Numbered from the stretch's first letter, positions 1 to 9,970 are shown. The stretch is DNA of 64,000 nt from Diploptera punctata (GCA_030220185.1 JASPKZ010001598.1:343001-407000), one strand, 5' to 3'. Notes: generated by a model not told the origin, from the letters alone. Program-made: numbers and translations.

Positions 1-400
1 AAATCAGTCCAGTCGTTTAGGAGGAGTAGAGTGACAAAAAATGCCATAAAAATCGGTCCAGTCGTTTAGGAGGAGTAGAGTGACAAACAAAAATGCCATA
101 AAAATAGGTCCAGTCGTTTAGGAGGAGTAGAGTGACAAAAAATGCCATAAAAATCGGTCCAGTCGTTTAGGAGGAGTAGAGTGACAAAAAAAAATGCCAT
201 AAAAATCGGTCCAGTCGTTTAGGAGGAGTAGAGTGACAAACAAAAATGCCATAAAAATCAGTCCAGTCGTTTAGGAGGAGTAGAGTGACAAACAAAAATG
301 CCATAAAAATCAGTCCAGTCGTTTAGGAGGAGTAGAGTGACAAACAAAAATGCCATAAAAATCGGTCCAATCGTTTAGGAGGAGTAGAATGACAAACACA
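1..400. repeat. 51-bp tandem array (8 units), continues off the window
   Basis: Eight head-to-tail units begin with the core GTTTAGGAGGAGTAG at about 15, 64, 117, 165, 217, 269, 321 and 373, so the period is 49-53 bp. Length varies in an A-rich stretch before ATGCCATAAAAATCGG. The core matches the end of the dispersed repeat near 26,760-26,800 (ATCGGTCCAGTTGTTTAGG), so the array looks like an expansion of a retroelement 3' tail. The left end is cut by the window edge. Confidence 0.9.
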
Positions 401-442
401 AGTCCAGAATAATTATATAGCCTATAGTCTACTAACATATAT

Positions 443-445
<3 letters not shown>

Positions 446-491
<46 letters not shown>
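446..491. repeat. (TAA)n microsatellite
   Basis: About 15 TAA units directly abut the 3' end of the minus-strand CR1-like fragment that follows. This is the expected position of the trinucleotide tail of that retroelement. Confidence 0.9.
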
Positions 492-1008
492 GCTTTATTT
501 TACCTGGCAGAGTTAAGGCCTTAAGGCCTTGTCTACCACTCAACCAGGTTTAAAAAAAATACAAAAGAAAAGTCTTAAATCTAAATTACAATATATATAT
601 ATAAACGATTACAAGTTATGAATACAATACAATTAATATTTATAATGTATTTTGATTTACTCTAAATTTAACGAATTAAATATATAATATGTACAAGATA
701 TATAAAAAAACGAGGAAAAGATTAATGACATAGTATAAAATTAAATAAATAGAGAAAAATTAATTATTAGACAACAGGTAACTGTATAGGCGTGACTTAA
801 AGGTGCCAAGTGTGCGGCAACCCCTGATATCTTGAGGAAGGAGATTCCAGGAGCAGGCGGAGGCTACTGTGAAGGAAGTAGAATAGGAGGAAGTGCTATG
901 AAGAGGAATTGTTAGCAGACTGCTATCTTGTGACATAGTGTCAATATTGTGGTAATGGGTCTGGGCGTGAAAAACAATAGCACTGTAGAAGCCTTAAACA
1001 ATATCTAA
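492..1008 (-). pseudogene. CR1/L2-like retrotransposon, 3' fragment
   Basis: The plus-strand text starts with TTTACCTGGCAGAGTTAAGG, which is the 3' terminus shared with copies at 11.6, 15.06 and 42.1 kb. On the minus strand a frame is open from about 998 down to a stop at 760-762. It ends with a serine- and threonine-rich stretch, a WNLLPQDIRGCRTLG motif and FKSRLYSYL. This WN.LP..IR....FK..L pattern is typical of the C-terminus after the reverse transcriptase in CR1/L2-type elements. The RT domain itself is missing, so the copy is strongly 5' truncated. Confidence 0.75.
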
Positions 1009-1011
1009 GTC

Positions 1012-1306
1012 GCTGGCCCTATTGAACCCGTAGGTCCATTGTCGAAGCGGATATAAGCTCTCTATACATCCCTATCCTGAGCTAATGTTTTCCAATCATC
1101 CCCTGTACTAGGCCTATATACATCTTTCAATTCATGGTAAATGTTATTCTCCCACCTCATTCTTGGTATATCAACTGAGCGTTTTCCCTCTAGTTTTAAT
1201 AGAAGAAACTTCCATGCCCCTCTTCCATTCCCCATTCGTACCACATGCCCTGCCCTACGCATTCTACGAGATTTAACTGTTCTTATTATATACGGTTTGC
1301 TAAATA
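1012..1306 (-). pseudogene. RTE-I retrotransposon, C-terminal fragment
   Basis: The minus-strand translation carries KPYIIRTVKSRRMRRAGHVV, then an RMGNGRGAWKFL stretch, PRMRWENNI and DWKTLAQDRDV. These are the C-terminal signatures seen in the better copy at 21.8-22.65 kb. The frame shifts near the end after AQDRDV. The copy lies between the CR1 fragment and an ATT microsatellite and is 5' truncated. Confidence 0.8.
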
Positions 1307-1311
1307 ATGAT

Positions 1312-1328
1312 GATGATAATAATAATAA

Positions 1329-1375
<47 letters not shown>

Positions 1376-1376
1376 G
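1312..1376. repeat. GAT/AAT/ATT microsatellite
   Basis: Short GAT and AAT runs pass into about 16 ATT units between two retrotransposon fragments in opposite orientation. The low-complexity reading frames over it are not genes. Confidence 0.9.
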
Positions 1377-2383
1377 AAAAAAATTAATAGAAGCTATAAA
1401 ACCATTAAACAAAGGATCGAAAATAAAAGTTGGAAATCATATAACAGAGGGATTTACTATTGCAAAAGTTTTGAGGCAGGGTTGCAGTTTATCTCCAACT
1501 CTAGGCTATTCAAAATTTAACTCGAAAGAGTACTAAGAGATTGGAAGAAAAAATGTCAAAAAATGGACATACCAATCCAAAATACATATGTATATTCACT
1601 AAATTTTGCAGATGACCAAGTATTAATAGCACAAGACCACGATGACATAGAATATATGGCAAAAAAACTAAAAGAAGAATATGAAAAATGGGGACATCAT
1701 ATAAAGATTGAGAAAACTAAATACCTGTGTATAGGAGAAGAAATGAAAAATAAAAATTTCAACAAAGGAGAAGAACTAAAACCTAGTATTGAATGCACTT
1801 ATTTAGGAACAAAATTAGACCGTTCAGGCAATAATACAGTGGAAATTAAAAATATAATCGCTCAAACAAAACAAGCAATAAATGCTTTAAAATATGTTTG
1901 GTGGAGCAAAAATATAAGAAAAATAGAAAATTACAAATATATCAGACCATAATTTAGAGCATTTTAACATATGGTGCTGAAGTCTGGCAAAATCTTACCA
2001 GGGAAATGAAAAGAATTTTAAGTACAGAAATAGATGTTTTAAGAAGATCAGCTGGAAATTCTAGAATGGATAGAATACGAAATAAAATAATATGCGAAAT
2101 CATGTGTATAGAAGAGGAGCCAGACATCATAGACAGAAAAGAAAAGATTACAGTGGTATGGCCATGTCAAAAGAATGCCAGAGCAAAGATTGCCTAAAAT
2201 TGTTAGGGAATGGATCCCAATGGAAAGGAGGAAGAGAGGAAGACCGAAGAAAACTTGGATAGAAGTGGTACAAGTGGCTATGAATATCAGAGGATTGGAG
2301 GAAGATCGATGGATGGACAGAGAGGAATGGCATTTGGTTTCCGGAAGACGGCGGCAGCTGCTATGATCCCGGATCATGATGAT
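1377..2383 (+). pseudogene. RTE-II retrotransposon, RT and C-terminus, broken
   Basis: Forward translation gives the RT motif VLRQGCSLSPTL near 1,470-1,500, the catalytic FADD box near 1,608 (N-FADDQVLIAQ), a CTYLGTKLD block, a degraded LTYGAEVW near 1,965, then RRSAGNSRMDRIRNK and a C-terminal KRGRPKKTWIEV. Three or four frames are needed, so it is inactive. The stop at about 2,366 is followed by a short GAT run, the usual tail of this family. The first RT motifs and the endonuclease are absent. Relatives lie at 5.78-6.08 kb and 40.07-41.76 kb. Confidence 0.85.
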
Positions 2384-2395
2384 GATGATGATTTA

Positions 2396-2436
<41 letters not shown>

Positions 2437-2448
2437 TATTATTATAGT
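2384..2448. repeat. (TTA)n microsatellite
   Basis: TTA units follow the GAT tail of the RTE-II copy. The last 11 bases (2438-2448, ATTATTATAGT) are the left target-site duplication of the next SINE. Confidence 0.9.
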
Positions 2449-2803
2449 GTCCACCGCTGTGGTCTCGAGGTAGCGTGCTGCCTTGTCACGCAGCGGGCCC
2501 GGGTTCGATCCACGGTCGGGGCAGTTTTTCTGGGTGAGGTTTTTATCGGGGTTTTTCCTCACCTGTAAGACAAATGTCAGGAAACCTTTAAGGCCCAAAC
2601 GGTCCCCGAAATCATATGGAAATCATATGGCCATCATCCTTATCATTATCATCCTTACCATTATCATCATCATCCTTCACCGGTGTGGAAAGCAACGGGA
2701 AGCTACCACACCTACACAATTCCCTAGTAAAGCTGCAAGCATACCATGAAAATGCTATGATTGCAGTGAAGGACCTGCCTTCGGGCAGAATTACTATGGA
2801 TGG
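2449..2803 (+). mobile_element. SINE-A1, full-length, tRNA-derived
   Basis: The head GTGGTCTCGAGGTAGCG resembles a pol III A box and GGGTTCGATCC a B box. The body continues with TTTCTGGGTGAGGTTTTTA, a CAT-rich linker and a tail containing CCGGTGTGGAAAGCAACGGG, ending in TACTATGGATGG. An exact 11-bp target duplication (ATTATTATAGT at 2438-2448 and 2804-2814) defines the 355-bp insertion. It is non-coding; a non-LTR reverse transcriptase presumably mobilises it. Confidence 0.9.
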
Positions 2804-2814
2804 ATTATTATAGT

Positions 2815-3215
2815 CGGCCGCGGTGGACTAGTGGTTATGCTCCTTGCCTCTGGTCCCAAGGGCCGCGGGTTCAAACCCGGCAGGGGTCGATGGATTTTTT
2901 TAGGACGGAAAAATCCAAGGAACAAGTCCTCCGGGTGGAACTTTAAGCCGTCGGTCCCGAGTCTAAAGATTTTCAGGCTCGTAAAATATCCTTAAGCCTG
3001 AATGGAAAGGCCTATAAGCAAAATTTACCGAATTTTCCCGTCCTGGTACTACCTTGGTTTCCTAGATGTCAGTATGAGGCGGAACGCTGACCACGTACCA
3101 CTCAAAATGACATCTATACGAAAACAAGTGTAACTAAATTAGTATGGTTCAAATACTTCCCTGTAGGGGGAGAGCGCCTAAATCTCTGTAAAGGGAAAAC
3201 AAGTTTACAATACAA
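2815..3215 (+). mobile_element. SINE-B, tRNA-derived
   Basis: The tRNA-like head CGGCCGCGGTGGACTAGTGG and B box GGGTTCAAACC are followed by a conserved body with ACCTTGGTTTCCTAGATGTC and a tail near AAATCTCTGTAAAGGG. Other copies are at 17.1-17.5 kb and 30.2-30.65 kb, both on the minus strand with target duplications. It lies directly against SINE-A1. Confidence 0.85.
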
Positions 3216-3218
3216 TTA

Positions 3219-3291
<73 letters not shown>
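3216..3291. repeat. (TTA)n microsatellite
   Basis: About 22 TTA units lie between SINE-B and SINE-C, perhaps grown from the SINE-B tail. Confidence 0.9.
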
Positions 3292-3600
3292 GGGGGGCAC
3301 ACCGTAGCGTAGTGGTTAAGGTAGTGAGCTACAAGCCGGAGGGTCGAGGGTTCAAGTCCCGTTGGGGTCAGGATTTTTAAACTGACTCAAACCCTCTGGC
3401 GGCACTACGGCCCTGGGTTCGACTCAGCCTCTAACGGAAATGAGTACCAGACGCTTGTTCTGGGGGTAAAGGCGGCCGTCACGCAGGGCTGACAACCCGG
3501 CTGACATAAAGTGCCGATTGTCTAGAAAAAGTGGGAGCCTTAACCTCCTACTACCCCAAGGGCCTCCGGGCCTGTTGTGGGATCACTTTACTTTACTTTT
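3292..3600 (+). mobile_element. SINE-C, tRNA-derived
   Basis: The head GTAGCGTAGTGGTTAAGG with B box GGGTTCAAGTCC is followed by a GC-rich body (GAGTACCAGACGCTTGTTCT; GCAGGGCTGACAACCCGGC) and a tail GTGGGATCACTTTACTTTAC. The same family occurs at 7.94, 25.9 and 56.5 kb. Confidence 0.88.
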
Positions 3601-3658
3601 TACTTATTATTATTATTGATGATGATGATTATTATTATTATGATGATGATTATTATTA

Positions 3659-3691
<33 letters not shown>

Positions 3692-3790
3692 GATTATTAT
3701 TATTATTATGATTATTATTATTATTATGATTATTATTATTATTATGGTTATTATTATTATTATGATTATTATATATTATTATTATTATTA

Positions 3791-3887
<97 letters not shown>

Positions 3888-3892
3888 GAATG
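3601..3892. repeat. Interrupted TTA/ATG microsatellite
   Basis: About 290 bp of TTA units with regular GAT/ATG interruptions follow the SINE-C tail. The isoleucine- and tyrosine-rich frame across it is an artefact. Confidence 0.9.
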
Positions 3893-3944
3893 TTCAAACT
3901 TTAATAGTGGATTTTATAAAAAAACAAAACAAAACAATTAAAAT

Positions 3945-4160
3945 GGACAAGTAAAAAGAATAATTGACGATATATTCCCAAGAAGAATTCTAGAATAGTG
4001 TCAGTTGGTAGAAGAAGAGGACGAACAAAAATAAAGTGGATTGATGGTGTTTTGAGCAGCAGGAAGGAAAAAGGATTGGGCGATGGAGATTGGAATGGCA
4101 GACTTATGTAGAGGAGAATTACAGTAGATTAATTGGGCGAAGGAACTTTTGTGAAATCTA
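3945..4160 (+). pseudogene. RTE-III-like C-terminal fragment
   Basis: Translation in shifting frames shows DDIFPRRILE, GRRRGRTKIKWIDGV-like residues, then an acidic GDGDWNGR-like stretch. This resembles the end of the RTE-III copy at 9.1-9.48 kb. It is short and frameshifted. Confidence 0.55.
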
Positions 4161-4688
4161 CTAAATAATTAAATAAATAATTATAATAACTATTATAAAA
4201 AGGAAAACTCTGAATAAAAGTTACGGTAAGACAAATTATTTAAGTTTGTTAATGAAATAACATAGATGATACTGTTTTTGTATTGATTGATGCGGCGAAA
4301 TCTCAGCAGCTGGGAACATGTGTATTATGTTAACATCATTCATTCTCATTACTCCATTAGCCCGTGACGGCAGTCTAATATTGACACTAACAACTAAAAG
4401 CTGCAAACAGATATCCCTTCCTCCTCGATCGATAATAAATACATCATCTCTCCATAAACCTTCCAAACATCGTCTCTCATTTTCATTTTCTCTCTCTTAC
4501 AAATACATTTTAATTCGCCAACAGGCTGCTACTGGAATTATAATTATAATTTGAATCTTCACGCCATTAGACAGATCTGATATTAGAATTTTTGCGGCTC
4601 AAGACACCTCATTTGCATATCGAAACCACCTTGAAATTTCTCTCAGAGAAGAGTTGCAATGTACCAAGTCAGTTTCCAAAATTATAAA
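4161..4688. other. No gene seen
   Basis: AT-rich, apparently unique sequence. Short frames at 4236-4466 and 4318-4554 overlap on opposite strands and match nothing I recognise. Confidence 0.5.
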
Positions 4689-4692
4689 AATG

Positions 4693-4741
<49 letters not shown>

Positions 4742-4785
4742 TAATAATAATAATGATAATAATAATAATAATGATAATAAAATAA
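4689..4785. repeat. (AAT)n microsatellite with GAT interruptions
   Basis: About 30 trinucleotide units precede an RTE-I fragment on the plus strand. Confidence 0.9.
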
Positions 4786-4807
4786 AATTATATATACCTA
4801 TATACTT

Positions 4808-5312
4808 TTGATGTCCAAACTCCTTTCAAAAAACGTTAAACTGAAAATGTATAAAACTATTATTCTACCAGTTATATTATATGGATGCGAAACATGGACT
4901 CTTACTTTAAGGGAGGAAAGGAGATTACGAGTATTTGAGAATAAAGTACTTAGGGAAATGTTTGGACCAAAGAGAGATGAACAGACAGGTGAATGGAGAA
5001 GACTTCATAACAATGAACTACATGGTCTTTATAGGAAGCCATATATAATAAGAACATACTTATCTGTGGTGGGCAGGACATGTCGCACGTATGTGGAATG
5101 AAAGAGGTGCATGGAAGCTTCTTGTAGGAAAACCAGAGGGAAAACGCTCAGTTGGTACACCAAGAATGAGGTGGGAGAATAACATTAACTATGATTTGAG
5201 GGAAGTAGATTATACAGGGAATGATTTGAAAGCATTGGCTCATGATAGGGACTATGGAGAGCTTATGTCCGTGTGGCCATGAAACTACGGGGGTTCGCTA
5301 GTGCCAGTGAGT
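4808..5312 (+). pseudogene. RTE-I retrotransposon, 3' part, frameshifted
   Basis: The frame starts in KLLSKNVKLKMYKTIILPV, then YGCETWTLTLREERRLRVFE, GPKRDEQTGEWRRLHNNELH and RKPYIIRT. A deletion shifts the frame around 5,050-5,090 and destroys the WAGHVARM motif. Reading resumes with RGAWKLLVGKPEGKRSVG and PRMRWENNINYDLREVDYTG. The 3' terminus GTGCCAGTGAGTAAGTAAG matches the intact end of the copy at 22,654. The RT catalytic part is missing. An (AT)n run follows. Confidence 0.88.
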
Positions 5313-5316
5313 AAGT

Positions 5317-5318
5317 AA

Positions 5319-5351
<33 letters not shown>
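5317..5351. repeat. (AT)n microsatellite
   Basis: About 16 AT units lie between the RTE-I 3' end and the TIR of the next element. Confidence 0.9.
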
Positions 5352-5353
<2 letters not shown>

Positions 5354-5782
5354 AACTTCGGGTAATTTGGACCTTGCTTTGAATTTGTTATTTTTCTTCT
5401 TTTAATTAAGGGATTTGAATTCTGTTTTAATTACAGTGATTATCATTAGTGTTGTAACTATGAAATAGCATTGTTATTTTATTCAAATATGGAAACATCA
5501 TAATTTATAAACTTTTTTACATTAGAAGTAAGGTCCACTTTAATTTCCATATTCGGATAAAGTGGACCCCAAAGTCCACCTTAGCTTTTTACATTAGAAG
5601 TAAGGTCCACTTTAATTTCCATATTCGGATAAAGTGGACCCCAAAGTCCACCTTAGCTTTTAGTCTATTTTTAAGTATATCTAGGCCTACTCTATTAATT
5701 TACACAGACAGGCACAGATTAATCTGGAAATATTTATGACTGATCATAATTAAAAAACGTTGATATTTATTTAATGTTTTGA
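5352..5782. mobile_element. TIR element (GGAACTTCGGGTAATTTGG), truncated copy
   Basis: It begins GGAACTTCGGGTAATTTGG after a TA, like the right end (reverse complement) of the fuller element at 36.65-37.57 kb, and follows that sequence as far as CGTTGATATTTATTTAATG before an RTE-II fragment replaces it. A 72-bp segment with GTAAGGTCCACTTTAATTTC is duplicated in tandem (5514-5585 and 5586-5657). No transposase is visible. The TA flank suggests, but does not prove, a Tc1/mariner or pogo relative. Confidence 0.7.
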
Positions 5783-6083
5783 AAAATGTTTTAAGAAGAT
5801 CAGCTGGAAAATCTAGAATGGATAGAATACGAAATAAGGAAAATTATGGATGTACAAGAGGAGCCGGACATCATAGACACTATAGAAAAGAAAATATTAC
5901 AGTGGTATGGGAAGGAGGAAGAGAGGAAGACCGAAGAAAACTCGGATAGAAGTGGTACAAGTGGCTATGAATATCAGAGGATTGGAGAAAGATCAATGGA
6001 TGGACAGAGAGGAATGGCGTTTGGTTTCCGGAAGACGGCGGCAGCTGCCATGATACCGGATGATGATGATGATGATGATGATG
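5783..6083 (+). pseudogene. RTE-II 3' fragment with GAT tail
   Basis: Translation gives RRSAGKSRMDRIRNK, EEPDIIDTIEKKILQWYG, a deletion, then EERKTEENSDRSGTSGYEYQ. It ends in a 7-8 unit GAT tail at 6060-6083. It is strongly similar to 2,040-2,390. Confidence 0.85.
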
Positions 6084-6507
6084 CATCCTATCAAATAATG
6101 TTTTCCCTTGAATATTTCTTAAACTCTTCTCAGATATTGCATTTATTTTTTTATAATATAATCCAAATGAATTCAGCAGGAGGTACAACTGTGCATGTAG
6201 GCCCACATATTAAAAGTTTTAATAATTGCAGTGACAGTGGATAAGAACATCCTGTGCAGATGTGAGTAAGTTTGCTCAGTGTGTGACATCAGATCTTAGT
6301 TTTTGTAACCACGTCAGCGGATGTCGCCAAATAGTAGTGCAAGATTTCATGTCCATTTCCTGTCTTGATCAGGACTGGATCAAATTTTAATATCTGTTAT
6401 ATTTCTCTGGTGACTTACGTCTAGACAATTTTAGAAGAACGGCATTATATGCAGTCACCACTTCTTATAAGAACGAACATTGACATTTCATACTATAGTG
6501 GCTTTCA
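6084..6507. other. No gene seen
   Basis: Unique-looking AT-rich sequence with no repeat match elsewhere in the window and no convincing coding frame. Confidence 0.5.
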
Positions 6508-6667
6508 CGTCTAAAATAAATAATAGTTTTAAAAAACTAAAAGAACACGCTTTATTAGAAAACTAAAAAATGAAAAATAATTTTAATTTCCAATACGCTT
6601 GGGATAAAATTAAAGTGGTCAACAAAAAAATCATCTCCAACACATATAGAATAAAACTAGAATTATC

Positions 6668-7107
6668 ATAAGTAATGCCACGAGTGATTTCCAAATTATC
6701 GATAAATTCACGACTCACGAAGTGAGGAGTGAATTTATCTAGAGAATTTGGAAATCAAGAGTGGCATTTGTTAGGACTATTTAACGAATAAAATTAAGCT
6801 GTTTACTCACAAATCATTATTTAACTATAATTATTTTAAAATATTTATATATTTAATGTAAACGGCGATGTTTGAAAACAAATGAGAAACGATAGGTACG
6901 CTTCTACTGCTTCTTTTGTTTATCACTGCAACCAGATCATACTATTTATTGCCAAAGGAACGCAATATTGTAAGGAGGAGCTTTCTTTAATATGGTAATT
7001 ATAACACTGATAAATATTTGGTGAAACACGACTCTGATTGGTTGTAAAACAGAAATCATTGAAACGTGATTGGTCATTGACTCCCATTTGGGGCGTGAGT
7101 TAAATAG
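6668..7107 (+). mobile_element. TC element, copy 1
   Basis: The 440-bp unit runs from ATAAGTAATGCCACGAGTGA to GAGTTAAATAG and has the dinucleotide TC on both sides (6666-6667, 7108-7109). Its first 100 bp form an imperfect inverted repeat (GCCACGAGTGATTTCCAAAT versus GGAAATCAAGAGTGGC). The intact foldback copies show the empty site (AATTATCAACAAAAAG-type sequence), so the insertion added only a TC. No coding capacity. Confidence 0.85.
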
Positions 7108-7533
7108 TCAACAAAAAGAAAATAATTTTACCATCAAAAGCATGGGGTGCTCTACTATATCAATTAATATATTTGATAATAAACAGATATTGGTAAAAGT
7201 AAGCTCTCTAAGAAGAAAATGTAAACATCATAAAAAGCACCCCACTCTTTTGATGGTAATTTTTTTTTTGTTGATAATTCTAGTTTTATTCTATATGTGT
7301 TGGAGATGATTTTTTTGTTGGCCACTTTAATTTTATCCCAAGCGTATTGGAAATTAAAATTATTTTTTATTTTTTAGTTTTCTAGTAAAGCGTGTTCTTT
7401 TAGTTTTTTAAAACTGTTATTTATTTTTTAGTTTTTAGTTTTATTATTTTACAGAATAAGATAAAAATGTAAATATCTTTAAATTCGATACTATTGTAGT
7501 ATGAGCTAAAAGTAATACTCTTCTATAAAAAAA

Positions 7534-7623
7534 CCCTCCCAGCCGGATTTGAACCAGCGACGTATGGATTACTGAAATTATATACCACTAAGAGTTCACT
7601 GCTCTACCAACTGAGCTCTTACA
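7534..7623 (-). pseudogene. tRNA-Tyr-like pseudogene with intron
   Basis: On the minus strand an A-box-like AGCTCAGTTGGTAGAGCAGT is followed by an interrupted anticodon arm (GAACT...TAATCC with about 20 extra bases), then CGCTGGTTCAAATCCGGCT (B box) and a T run. The layout is that of an intron-bearing tRNA-Tyr gene, but the acceptor ends no longer pair. Confidence 0.7.
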
Positions 7624-7823
7624 ACAATTAACTAAAAAGTCGACCAGTCCGCAACCTATTATACAAGTTTTCATTTATTTGATTTTCGGATGATTCTGGC
7701 CAGGATTTTAGAAACAAAATATGAAATTATTGTATTGTCACGGGTGCTCTACACGTATACAAAGTTTCAAGTCGATCCAATGATTTTATGTGGGTGAAAA
7801 TCGAGTTGAAATATTCCGCTACG

Positions 7824-7861
<38 letters not shown>
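7824..7861. repeat. (ATAG)n microsatellite
   Basis: About nine GATA units, expanded from the ATAGATAGATACAGG block that is short in the other Tyr composites. Confidence 0.9.
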
Positions 7862-7942
7862 CAGGTCAAGCTAATATAAAGCGTCTAAAATAGCTTTGTT
7901 CTTATGGAGCAATTCTTGTTAGTAATCGTGTCCTTTCATGTG

Positions 7943-8248
7943 TAAAGTAAAGTGATCCCACAACAGACCTCAGGAGGCCCTTGGTGTAATAGGAGGTTAA
8001 GGCTCCCACTTTTTCTAGACAATCGGCACTTTATGTCAGCCGGGTTGTCAGCCCTGCGTGACGGCCGCCTTTACCCCCAGTACAAGCGTCTGGTACTCAT
8101 TTCCGTTAGAGGCTGAGTCGACCCAAGGGGCATAGTGCCGCCAGAGGGTTTGGGTCAGTTTAAAAATCCTGACCACAACGGGACTTGAACCCTCGACCCT
8201 CCGGCTTGTAGTTCAGTGCCTTAACCACTACGCTACGGCGTGCCCCCA
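7943..8248 (-). mobile_element. SINE-C, full-length
   Basis: A 306-bp minus-strand copy with its tRNA-like head at the right end. Target duplications CCTTTCATGTG (7932-7942) and CCTTTCACGTG (8249-8259) differ at one base. Confidence 0.92.
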
Positions 8249-8368
8249 CCTTTCACGTGAGATTGAATTAATATTTAATTGAATTGAAATGGGATTTGAG
8301 ATAGGGGGACTAAAGATATATTACATTAAAGCAGAATATATGGACGGAATTCAGAAGACCTACAAATA

Positions 8369-8528
8369 ATATGATGAAGGTTAAAAATTAAATTTTACCT
8401 GTTGGTAGGTGCCGTCGTCCTCAACTTTGTTAATATATTGTATATACCAATAGGTACAATTTAATCTTTAACTTTCATCATATGACTTCACCTCAACGGA
8501 ATTTGATATGAATTTTACTAGTATTGAA
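8369..8528. mobile_element. Short hairpin element, probably Penelope-terminal
   Basis: The inverted repeats ATGATGAAGGTTAAAAATTA and, on the other strand, ATGATGAAAGTTAAAGATTA bracket a core with GTCGTCCTCAACT, also found in the Penelope-associated repeats at 48.25 and 63.67 kb. A 10-bp target duplication CCTACAAATA (8359-8368, 8529-8538) flanks it inside RTE-III coding sequence. Confidence 0.6.
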
Positions 8529-8708
8529 CCTACAAATAAATAATATGGTAATTAAACGTGTTGAAGAATTTAAATATCTTGGTACTATAACAGATAAATC
8601 TAGTACTTGTGAAAAATATATTATTAACATAGTAAATTGTGCAAGGAAGACGATTAGATCCCTGAATGGATTTTTATGGAATAGAAATCTGAGCAGAAAA
8701 AAAAAGAG

Positions 8709-9061
8709 ATTAACCGCTGTGGTCTCGAGGTAGCGTGCTGCCTTGTCACGCAGCGGGCCCGGGTTCGATCCCCGGTCGGGGCAGTTTTTCTGGGTGAGGT
8801 TTTTATCGGGGTTTTTCCTCACCTGTAAGACAAATGTCAGGAAAACTTTAAGGCCCAAACGGTCCCCGAAATCATATGGCCATCATCCTTATCATTAGCA
8901 TCATTACCATTATCATTATCATCATCATCCTTCACCGGTGTGGAAAGCAACGGGAAGCTACCACACCTACACAATTCCCTAGTAAAGCTGCAAGCATAGC
9001 ATGAAAATGCTATGATTGCAGTGAAGGACCTGCCTTCGGGTAGAATTACTATGGATGGATA
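8709..9061 (+). mobile_element. SINE-A1, full-length
   Basis: Very similar to the copy at 2449-2803, with intact A- and B-box-like motifs and the tail ending CTATGGATGG. It interrupts the RTE-III frame between its YLG block and its YGSESW block. I could not define the target duplication. Confidence 0.88.
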
Positions 9062-9544
9062 CAGACAATAATAGAAAGTATACTTACATATGGATCAGAA
9101 AGCTGGACAATAAATGGAAGAATACAGAAAAGAGACTTAGCGACAAATGGATGGATTAAGGAGAAGTATGAGAATATCCAGGCTACAACATGTTAGAAAT
9201 ACATATATTAGACAAGAAATGTATCCACAAGAAACTGTTATCGTTAGGATAACAAAGAGAGCTCTACAGTGGTACGCACATGTACAACGTATGTCGGATG
9301 AACAGTGACCTGAACGCGTGTTAGATTGGATGTTTCCAGGCAGAAGGAAGAGGGGGAGAAGTAGAAGAAGGTGGTATGAGGGAATATATGATTCCATGAA
9401 AAAGAGGGGTATGGAAGAAGGACAATGGGGAGATAGGAATCTCTGGGAATCAGGAATTAAGGGCGAACTGCTGTAAAGTAGAAAGCCTATATTAAGTATT
9501 AAGTAAATATTTGAAATGAATAATTTAGTACTAAAAAAATAACA

Positions 9545-9880
9545 AGCACCTGTGAGACGAAGATCTTAAGAACTACTCAGAGGAAAACATTATTTGATAT
9601 GATACACAATACAGAAATCAGAGACAAATGTTAAATTCAAGACATATCAACATTTATTACAGACAGACGAAAATAATGGAAAGATCATACAGAAAGAATG
9701 GAAGACAACAGACTTGCAAAAAGAGCAAAAGATGATATGTCAATGAACGGGAGAAGAGCAAGAGGAAGACTAGCCAAGAGATGGATAGACAGTTGCTGCA
9801 CATCCAATATGTCTTCCTCAGAGGAGTGATTTGGGAAATAAACAGGATGAAAATCCTATAAATAAAGAATAAGAAGAATA
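9545..9880 (+). pseudogene. RTE-IV C-terminal fragment
   Basis: Translation gives a stop-containing DISTFITDRRK stretch, WKDHTERMEDNRLAKRAKDD, GRRARGRLAKRWIDS, then a stop and an AATAAAGAATAAGAAGAATA tail. This is the usual end of an RTE-like element (H.ERM...R...GRP.KRW) in a family not seen elsewhere here. Confidence 0.65.
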
Positions 9881-9970
9881 ATTTAGTTAAATAGTTTCAC
9901 CCACAACTTTGCCAAAATGGTAGGTGCCCGATTTATGAAAAAAAATACCATTCTGGAACATATAATTATC

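Larger units (their letters stand above)
6519..7881 (-). mobile_element. Tyr composite, copy 1 (foldback plus tRNA-Tyr-like), interrupted
   Basis: Read on the minus strand, it has a left block (GCTAATATAAAGC end and TTCAAGTCGATCC unit), a tRNA-Tyr-like gene, a spacer of about 110 bp and a foldback with arms of about 200 bp. The arms contain CAACACGCTT-like and GTGGTCAACAAAAAAATCAT sequence. A TC element at 6668-7107 sits in one arm. The repeat CGTCTAAAATA occurs at 6508-6518 and 7882-7892 and may be a target duplication. Three other copies lie at 45.5, 50.6 and 52.5 kb. No protein is encoded. Confidence 0.8.
8300..9480 (+). pseudogene. RTE-III retrotransposon, interrupted twice
   Basis: Coding pieces in order are KAEYMDGIQKTYK (8,320-8,368), MVIKRVEEFKYLGTITDKSS with CARKTIRSLNGFLWNRNL (8,540-8,705), ESILTYGSESWTI (9,075-9,110) and, with frameshifts, ALQWYAHVQRMSDE and GRRKRGRSRRRWYEGIYDSM up to a stop near 9,476. 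A 160-bp hairpin (8369-8528) and a SINE-A1 (8709-9061) lie inside it. The YLG, YGSE.W, GH(A/V).RM and RW motifs place it with RTE-type C-termini. The catalytic FADD region is missing. Confidence 0.8.

Noticed and set aside
2449..2520. Functional tRNA gene at the SINE-A head
   Set aside because: A and B boxes are present, but the sequence does not fold as a full cloverleaf and is followed by the SINE body.
3531..3941. 136-codon frame rich in isoleucine and tyrosine
   Set aside because: It is a translation of TTA/ATG microsatellite; no non-repetitive protein segment.
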